DNA of 33,338 bases from Gemmatimonadota bacterium (GTDB taxonomy: Bacteria; Gemmatimonadota; Gemmatimonadetes; Gemmatimonadales; GWC2-71-9), in the NCBI GenBank assembly GCA_003222195.1, contig QHVB01000041.1:1-33338 (forward strand), written 5' to 3'. Shown one piece after another: positions 29,077 to 33,338 of the stretch. The notes under the pieces were generated by a model. It searched no databases. It was not told the DNA's origin and was given only the letters and a program-made list of their open reading frames with translations. Position numbers and translations under genes: made by a program. Position 1 is the stretch's first letter, and the number at the start of each line of letters is the position of its first letter.

Positions 29077-29913
29077 TCAGCGCGCGCGCACCCGATCGAG
29101 TACGAACCGGATCGCTTGGAGCACGAGGCCGGGCTCCGTGGCCTGAATGTCGTGCCCGCTGCGCGTGGTTTCGATATGGATCGCGTTGCGGGAGCGGCGA
29201 AACCACTCCTCGTGCAGCGCGCGCCACACCTCGTGTCCCCGCGCGGTGCCGTTCACGTACGTCGCGTTCGAGTCGGACTTCATGCTGGTGAGCACGGCGA
29301 GCGGGATATCGGGGAGCGGCGCCATGCCCTCCACCGCTCCCGCCGCCTGGATCCGTACCGTTTCGCGGATTTCCTCGGCCTCTGCACCGGGCGGCAACGT
29401 CTTGAGCACCGAGTCGAAGGACGCGCGAAACGCACCCGGATACGTGCTGTCGATGCGCCCAAACTCCTTCACCTGGCGCTCGTGCGTCCCATCCACGAGC
29501 ACGAGCCCCGCGACATCGGACGGATAGAGCGAGGTGTAGAGCCGGACAAGCAGTCCGCCGTAGGATCGTCCTACGAGGACGAACGGCGGCCGCAGCGCCA
29601 GGCGGCGGAGCAACTCGTGCAGATCGCTGGCGGCGTGACGCGCGCCGTAGCCGTCGGGGCTGGGGGGGCTCGGGTCGGAGCGGCCAAAGCCCGCGCGCGA
29701 ATAGAGGACGACGCTCGTGAGCTCAGCGGCCGCGGTCGCGACCGGCAGCCAGGTATTCAGCGAGTCGGCGAGGCCGACTTCGAACACGATGGTCGGCGCG
29801 CCGGCGCCCATGCGCGAGACGTCGAGGTGCCGGCCGCCAATGTCCACGCGCTGGTGCTCCTGTCCCGCGAGGAGCGCAGGACAGAGCAACAGCCCTACGG
29901 CAGCGCTACGCAT
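29077..29913 (-). CDS. alpha/beta-hydrolase, exported
   Basis: The 278-aa protein has a signal peptide (MRSAAVGLLLCPALLAGQ), a first strand with APTIVFEVGLADS (oxyanion region), YSRAGFGRSD, and the nucleophile elbow LVGRSYGG with Ser117. The C-terminal TRSGHDIQATEP supplies His near 254; the acid is likely within SNATYV or VLVDGTH regions and cannot be fixed by eye. It resembles esterase- or haloalkane-type hydrolases of broad substrate. TAAAAT lies 7 nt before ATG 29913 and there is no Shine-Dalgarno. It is divergent from the aspartic protease gene. Confidence 0.87.
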   Translation of the reverse strand: MRSAAVGLLLCPALLAGQEHQRVDIGGRHLDVSRMGAGAPTIVFEVGLADSLNTWLPVATAAAELTSVVLYSRAGFGRSDPSPPSPDGYGARHAASDLHELLRRLALRPPFVLVGRSYGGLLVRLYTSLYPSDVAGLVLVDGTHERQVKEFGRIDSTYPGAFRASFDSVLKTLPPGAEAEEIRETVRIQAAGAVEGMAPLPDIPLAVLTSMKSDSNATYVNGTARGHEVWRALHEEWFRRSRNAIHIETTRSGHDIQATEPGLVLQAIRFVLDRVRAR

Positions 29914-29920
29914 GCCGGCA

Positions 29921-29926
29921 ATTTTA
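29921..29926 (-). promoter_or_regulatory. -10 box of the hydrolase gene
   Basis: On the minus strand TAAAAT is followed by 7 nt (TGCCGGC) and the ATG at 29913, with no Shine-Dalgarno: a leaderless arrangement like those at 14169 and 14182. Confidence 0.6.
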
Positions 29927-29991
29927 ACCGCGCGCGAAGCGCTCTGCAGGGCAACGATAGGGTACTACTCGGCGTGCCTTCGGGAGCTACT

Positions 29992-30384
29992 ATGCCAAAC
30001 GACATGGGGACGTTTCGCGTTGACATCGAGGTTGAGAACCCGGCCAGGCCGGGCCAAAAACGCACGCTCCCGTCTGTCCTGGTCGACACGGGTGCGGAGT
30101 TGAGTTGGGTACCGACCGAGCTGCTCGAATCGTTAGGCGTCGAGCGCAACAATCAGTGGCGGTTCCGCCAGGCGAATGGGACGGTGCTCGAGCGCTGGAC
30201 CGGCACGGTCTCGGTATACGTCGCGGGAAAGCGGGCGGGCGACGAAGTCGTGTTCGGCGAACCGGGCGACCTGACACTGCTGGGCTCTCGCACGTTGGAA
30301 GGCCTCAACTTCCGAGTCGAACCCGTCACGAAGCAGCTCGTCGATGCCGGACCGGCGCCCGCGGCGGTATTGGTCACCGCGTAG
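29992..30384 (+). CDS. retropepsin-like (clan AA) aspartic protease, single domain
   Basis: The 130-aa protein contains VLVDTGAELSWVP with the catalytic Asp32-Thr-Gly motif, and LTLLGSRTLEGLNFRVEPV, matching the hydrophobic-hydrophobic-Gly motif after the second strand. Like retroviral proteases it would act as a dimer. There is no signal peptide. ATG 29992 has GGGAG 5 nt upstream; a much longer in-frame extension to 29041 is antisense to the hydrolase and rejected. The stop codon TAG (30382-30384) lies inside repeat module A. Substrates are unknown. Confidence 0.85.
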   Translation: MPNDMGTFRVDIEVENPARPGQKRTLPSVLVDTGAELSWVPTELLESLGVERNNQWRFRQANGTVLERWTGTVSVYVAGKRAGDEVVFGEPGDLTLLGSRTLEGLNFRVEPVTKQLVDAGPAPAAVLVTA

Positions 30385-30439
30385 CCGGTTTCGCTACGCC
30401 AAAACGAAAGCCGGGGAGCGACAGCTCTCCGGCTTTTTT
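30379..30439 (+). terminator. repeat modules A and B, acting as terminator
   Basis: Module A hairpin GCGTAGC-N7-GCTACGC (30379-30399) then CAAAACGA, then module B AGCCGGGGAGC-GACA-GCTCTCCGGCT followed by TTTTT (30409-30439), a strong Rho-independent terminator for the protease gene. The junction and sequence match 26848-26906; modules C, D and E are absent here. Confidence 0.92.
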
Positions 30440-30526
30440 GTGTTGTTCCCAATTCGGAACGCTCGAAGGCGATTGCGGGCCTAAGTACCCGCCGGCACAT
30501 TTGCTGTCCCCCTTTTAGGAGGTTCC

Positions 30527-31693
30527 ATGTCTACTCGCTCGTTCTTCTGGGCGTCCCCCCTCTTGTGCGCAGCGCTGTTCGTCGCGTGCGCCGAGGAACG
30601 CACCGTCGCCCCGTCCGTCACCCCGCCGTCGTTCTCGAGCCAAGGCGCGCCTACTGCTCCGGCCGCCTTCCGCTTCTACCAGCAGCACAACCTGCTGTCC
30701 GACGGGACGGTGGCGGCGGACCGGGTGGATCCCAACCTGGTGAACGCGTGGGGGCTGGTGTCGGGCCCGACGACGCCGTGGTGGATCTCGGACAACGGGA
30801 CGGGCCGCTCGACGCTCTATAATGTCGGTACCGGCACCATCCCGTTGATTGTCACGGTTCCAGGGGCGGGGGGTGGGCAGAGCGCGCCGACCGGCCTCGT
30901 GTTCAACGGCGGCACCAGCTTTGTCGTGACCAACAGTGCCGGCACGAGCCCGGCGCGTTTCATCTTTGCGAGCGAGGACGGCACGATCTCCGGATTTCGA
31001 GGGGTGCCCGTCGTGATTGCCGTGGATAACTCGGCGAGCGGGGCTGTGTACAAGGGCCTCGCGATCGCCAGCACGACGACCGGCGACGTCCTGTACGCCA
31101 CCAACTTCCACGCCGGCACCGTCGACGTCTTCGACGGCCATTTCAATCCGATCCACATGACCGGCGCGTTCACCGACCCCGCTCTCCCCGCCGGCTACGC
31201 GCCCTTCGGGATTCAGGACATCGGTGGGACCATCTACGTGACCTACGCATTGCAAAACGCGGAAAGGCACGACGATGTGGCGGGCGAGGGCCACGGCTTC
31301 GTGAACGCTTTTGACACGAACGGCAACCTGATCCGCCGCGTCGCGTCCCGGGACAACCTCAACTCTCCGTGGGGGCTGGCGCTGGCGCCCGCCGATTTCG
31401 GGGCGTTCAGCAACGACCTGCTCGTCGGCAACTTCGGCGACGGGCGCGTTCATGCCTTCGACCCCGCGACCTTGGACGGCAACGGAGAGTTTACGCACCG
31501 CGGCCCGCTGCTCTCCGCCGAAGGAGGGCCGCTCGCCATTGACGGCCTCTGGGCGCTCAGCTTCGGCAAGGGCGCCGCCAACAACGGGCCGAGGAATACC
31601 CTCTTCTTCACCGCGGGCCCCGACGGCGAACAGCACGGTTTGTTCGGGACGCTGGTGGTGGCCGCGCGCCCGGGAGTGACGAAGGAACCGTAA
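30527..31693 (+). CDS. TIGR03118 family lipoprotein
   Basis: The 388-aa protein has a lipoprotein signal (LLCAALFVACAEE; Cys at about 21). It matches TIGR03118 in the motifs QHNLLSDGTVAADRVDPNLVNAWGL, TTPWWISDNGTGRSTLYN, APTGLVFNGG, FASEDGTISGF, VYKGLAIA, LYATNFHAGTVDVFD and PFGIQDIGGTIYVTYALQ. These repeats are thought to form an NHL-like beta-propeller. The family is frequent in soil bacteria and its function is unknown. ATG 30527 has TTAGGAGG. It stands alone between two terminators. Confidence 0.92.
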   Translation: MSTRSFFWASPLLCAALFVACAEERTVAPSVTPPSFSSQGAPTAPAAFRFYQQHNLLSDGTVAADRVDPNLVNAWGLVSGPTTPWWISDNGTGRSTLYNVGTGTIPLIVTVPGAGGGQSAPTGLVFNGGTSFVVTNSAGTSPARFIFASEDGTISGFRGVPVVIAVDNSASGAVYKGLAIASTTTGDVLYATNFHAGTVDVFDGHFNPIHMTGAFTDPALPAGYAPFGIQDIGGTIYVTYALQNAERHDDVAGEGHGFVNAFDTNGNLIRRVASRDNLNSPWGLALAPADFGAFSNDLLVGNFGDGRVHAFDPATLDGNGEFTHRGPLLSAEGGPLAIDGLWALSFGKGAANNGPRNTLFFTAGPDGEQHGLFGTLVVAARPGVTKEP

Positions 31694-31713
31694 ACGCCGC
31701 CCTACGCCACGAA

Positions 31714-31742
31714 AGCCGGGGAGCGAGAGCTCTCCGGCTTTT
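31714..31742 (+). terminator. repeat module B terminator
   Basis: AGCCGGGGAGC-GAGA-GCTCTCCGGCT followed by TTTG terminates the lipoprotein gene. The A module before it is mostly lost, leaving CTACGCCACGAA. The loop sequence differs from the copies at 26878 and 30409 while the stem is kept. Confidence 0.92.
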
Positions 31743-31761
31743 GTGTGTGGCAGAAGTGACC

Positions 31762-32325
31762 TCAACGATTGCGTAGCACGTCGTCGAAGAACTCCCGCAG
31801 ATCGAGCTCGAACGGCGCCGTGGACGGCTCCGGATGCCACCTGAGACTGGTGCTTACGATCTCGGGGCGCTCGTCGGTGGCCCGCCAGCACTCCACAATG
31901 CGTGCATCCACATCGACAATCCAGTATTCACCGACGCGCTCCTGTTGGTAGAGCCGCCGCTTGACTTGCCGATCGGCACGTGCGGTCGAGGGCGAAAGGA
32001 CTTCGACCGCCAACAGTAGCGTCCGGATTTGACTCCACCCTAGCACCCGTCCCTCGCCGGGCGTAATGGGCAGGACAAAGAGATCGGGCTGGACGAGCAT
32101 GTCAGCATGGAATGAGATGTCGGCCGGCGAGGCCAAGACCTCGGCCCATTTCTCGTGTTGGAGGTAATTCGCTAGACGAACCAACAATCCAGTGACGGCC
32201 CGTTGATGAGTCGCGGACGGGGCCGGCGTCACAACCAGCTCCCCGGCGATGACCTCGTAGCGATAGTTGTCGTCGGGCAGCGCGCGGACCATGGCGGCAG
32301 TCCAGCGTTTAGCGGTGTGTGGCAT
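31762..32325 (-). CDS. Uma2-family endonuclease
   Basis: The 187-aa protein has the PD-(D/E)XK layout of Uma2 proteins: RYEVIAGELVVTPAPSATHQ (Glu24), VQPDLFVL (Asp81), LAVEVLSPSTARAD (Glu108), VKRRLYQQERVGEYWIVD (Lys122). Uma2 proteins are presumed nucleases, often in many copies, with unknown role. ATG 32325 is preferred over in-frame starts at 32331 and 32373 because CACAAT lies 6 nt upstream and the family usually begins here. It is convergent with the preceding lipoprotein gene. Confidence 0.88.
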   Translation of the reverse strand: MPHTAKRWTAAMVRALPDDNYRYEVIAGELVVTPAPSATHQRAVTGLLVRLANYLQHEKWAEVLASPADISFHADMLVQPDLFVLPITPGEGRVLGWSQIRTLLLAVEVLSPSTARADRQVKRRLYQQERVGEYWIVDVDARIVECWRATDERPEIVSTSLRWHPEPSTAPFELDLREFFDDVLRNR

Positions 32326-32331
32326 ACCCAT

Positions 32332-32337
32332 ATTGTG
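32332..32337 (-). promoter_or_regulatory. candidate -10 box of the Uma2 gene
   Basis: On the minus strand CACAAT lies 6 nt before ATG 32325, with no Shine-Dalgarno. Weak evidence. Confidence 0.35.
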
Positions 32338-32365
32338 CTCGGCTCGGCGCGGGGGGCGCAAGTAG

Positions 32366-32516
32366 ACACCCACTCAGGATGTGCGTGCCGGTATCCGGGT
32401 ACGGTACCGATTCATCGCGAGCAAGGGCGCATTGACGCGAGAGAGACCGAGAGCTCTCTCAGGCTGTCGTCCGTGCCCTAAAGGGCCGCGGCCCTTCGCT
32501 GCGCTCAGGGCAGGCT
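32366..32516. repeat. degenerate module E and palindrome module F in an intergenic gap
   Basis: ACACCCACTCAGGATGTG (32366-32383) is a decayed module E. GCCCTAAAGGGC (32475-32486), preceded by GTCCGT, is a copy of module F at 23962. A GAGAGA...TCTCTC inverted repeat lies between them. The GCCCTTCGCTGCGCTCAGGGC hairpin (about 32491-32511) follows module F. No gene was found here on either strand. Confidence 0.6.
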
Positions 32517-32517
32517 T

Positions 32518-32779
32518 TCAGCCGACGGATAATTCGCGAAGCTTCTCTAAGACTTTGACCATCGCCCACGTGTCCCGCTCGCAATAGTCCAGCAGGTCCT
32601 GGCGCACGCGATCCCGTTCTTCCGGCGACATCTTCTGTGCGACAAACAACAGCCGCGCGATCTCGACGCTCGCGACGAGGCCATCGACGATCGGGATGGT
32701 AGACGTTGTCCCGGATGACCGGCAGCAAGTCGATCGGCTTGTGCTCGAGCGCCTCGAGCTCTGGGCGCAGCTCCGGCAC
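32518..32779 (-). pseudogene. remnant of a DUF2779-family protein
   Basis: Two frames are needed: first MPELRPELEALEHKPIDL, LLPVIRDNVYHP, then IVDGLVASVEIARLLFVAQK, MSPEERDRVRQDLLDYCERD, TWAMVKVLEKLRELSVG and stop. The order matches the C-terminal end of DUF2779 proteins (VYHPDF, GSFS-type segment, DG-ASAE, ERERI, YCERDT). The segment between YHPD and VDGL (about 25 residues) is deleted and the frame changes at about 32690-32700. The N-terminal bulk is absent. The remnant cannot be functional. Confidence 0.6.
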
Positions 32780-32834
32780 TGCCTTCTGCGGCCTTGGTCA
32801 TGGGTGTGATGGATCCGCGTTTTCTTGTCCCCGG

Positions 32835-32871
32835 GTGCGTGATACGGATACCGTATGCATATTGTACGCAC
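32835..32871 (+). promoter_or_regulatory. nested inverted repeats, probable operator of the PIN toxin-antitoxin operon
   Basis: An outer pair GTGCGT (32835-32840) and ACGCAC (32866-32871) encloses the inner palindrome ATACGG-ATA-CCGTAT (32842-32856). TATTGT (32860-32865) could be a -10. The antitoxin starts at 32892. Such operators are typical for autoregulated type II modules. Confidence 0.55.
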
Positions 32872-32891
32872 ACGATACTGGGGACTCCGCG

Positions 32892-33124
32892 ATGGGCCGG
32901 AAAGTGCGCAAGACATTGAACATTGACGCCCCAAGCTCGAGCAGGCGCGTGAGTATCTCAGGCTGGACACCGAGACGGAGGTGATCGATCGGCTACTCGA
33001 CGACCTTGTCTGGGAGCGCAGGCTCCTCGAGGTCCTCCGTTCAGCCCCGAAGAGCTTCAAGACGTTTCGGTCGCCGCTGACGACCCACCCACCGCCCCAT
33101 TTGAGCCGGCCGCGCCGTAGATGA
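32892..33124 (+). pseudogene. VapB-like antitoxin, frameshifted
   Basis: ATG 32892 (GGGGA upstream) begins MGRKVRKTLNIDA. The frame then breaks at the CCCC run near 32929-32932. In the next frame the protein continues KLEQAREYLRLDTETEVIDR, LLDDLVWERRLLEVLRSAPK, SFKTF. KTLNID-AKLEQAREYLRLDTETEVIDRLL is the usual N-terminus of VapB-type antitoxins paired with PIN toxins, a ribbon-helix-helix-like region followed by a toxin-binding tail. The TGA (33122-33124) overlaps the toxin ATG in ATGA. One missing base restores the frame, so this may be a sequencing error in a homopolymer. Confidence 0.68.
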
Positions 33125-33338
33125 GGGTTGTCCCCGACACGAACGTGTGGATCACTTGGTCGGCGCGCGCGCCGGAGGACTTGAGTCTCGGCGACCGCGG
33201 TGACGCACTTCCCTTTCTTGCGACGATCACCCTCCAGGAGCTCTGGGCTGGTGCGCGCTCCACGGCCGACCGGGCGTACTGCGAGCGTCTGCTCGTTGAG
33301 GCACAGCGTCATGGGAAACTGCTCAATCCCCCTGCCGC
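33121..33338 (+). CDS. PIN-domain toxin (VapC-like), cut by window end
   Basis: The 72 visible codons begin MRVVPDTNVWITWSARAPED, with the first PIN acidic residue Asp6 in DTNVW, then TITLQELWAGARSTADRAYC with the second acidic Glu40 and the usual E-x-W-G pattern. PIN toxins are Mg2+-dependent ribonucleases that cleave tRNA or rRNA. The C-terminal acidic residues lie beyond the window. It starts with ATGA overlap to the antitoxin, so translation is coupled. Confidence 0.82.
   Translation, partial: MRVVPDTNVWITWSARAPEDLSLGDRGDALPFLATITLQELWAGARSTADRAYCERLLVEAQRHGKLLNPPA

Noticed and set aside
29041-29991. N-terminal extension of the aspartic protease frame
   Set aside because: The extension is antisense to the hydrolase and the protease has its own Shine-Dalgarno at 29982.
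30515-31891. 458-codon minus-strand frame
   Set aside because: It is opposite the TIGR03118 gene and extends over a terminator; no motif.

Overview
The window is GC-rich, densely packed bacterial chromosome that reads like a soil or environmental member of the Gemmatimonadota (or a close Acidobacteriota-like neighbour). This is inferred from gene content, not from any marker tree: two large membrane Ser/Thr kinases (one fused to a sulfatase-modifying-factor and a hydrolase domain, one to a TolB-like/TPR output), a DUF2911 protein, a TIGR03118 lipoprotein, a single-domain clan-AA aspartic protease, an EXORDIUM-like lipoprotein, RES-Xre and PIN toxin-antitoxin modules, and many genes that appear to be leaderless. 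No phage genes, transposases or CRISPR array were found.

Layout. 1-1.6 kb: a repeat, a small protein with a second copy later in the window, and a RES-Xre toxin-antitoxin pair. 1.6-7 kb: a secreted parallel beta-helix/PA14-like protein, an NhaD-type antiporter, a secreted TPR protein behind a possible attenuator, and a secreted JAMM-like protein. 7.1-14.6 kb: DNA metabolism and housekeeping: a UvrD-type helicase with a DEDDh exonuclease embedded in it, an M20 amidohydrolase plus DUF2911 operon, an SDR oxidoreductase, an ATP-dependent DNA ligase and a Nudix hydrolase. 14.7-17.5 kb: an XRE regulator facing a four-gene operon (ABM-like protein, two zinc-ribbon proteins, an IF-1 paralogue), then O6-alkylguanine methyltransferase and an SH3 protein. 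17.6-26.6 kb: the kinase-SUMF1-hydrolase fusion, a second copy of the ABM/zinc-ribbon cassette with a matching promoter, the second copy of the small protein, a glycine-rich beta-helix lipoprotein, a CutC remnant and the TPR kinase. 26.7-33.3 kb: an unusual tRNA, a mosaic palindromic repeat, a frameshifted PhzF gene, secreted/lipoprotein genes, a Uma2 endonuclease, a decayed DUF2779 gene and a PIN toxin cut by the window end behind a frameshifted antitoxin.

Points that stand out. (1) The tRNA at 26701-26784 has a complete class II, leucine-type body but carries the anticodon loop of an alanine tRNA (CGC), and both flanks contain sequence complementary to its anticodon arm. (2) A two-gene cassette (ABM-like plus CxxC/CxC protein) is present twice, each copy behind the same promoter layout: an AT-rich box, 19 nt, TTGACA, a conserved TAGTACA in the 17-nt spacer, and TAnGTT. 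(3) A modular family of short palindromes is scattered between genes, joined in different combinations, some acting as terminators and several supplying stop codons. (4) Divergent genes are separated by only 11-17 nt, often with TAnnnT boxes about 7 nt upstream of ATG, which points to frequent leaderless transcription.

Limits: all calls come from reading motifs and translations by eye. Family names for small hypothetical proteins are tentative, and frameshifts in short homopolymers may be assembly errors.
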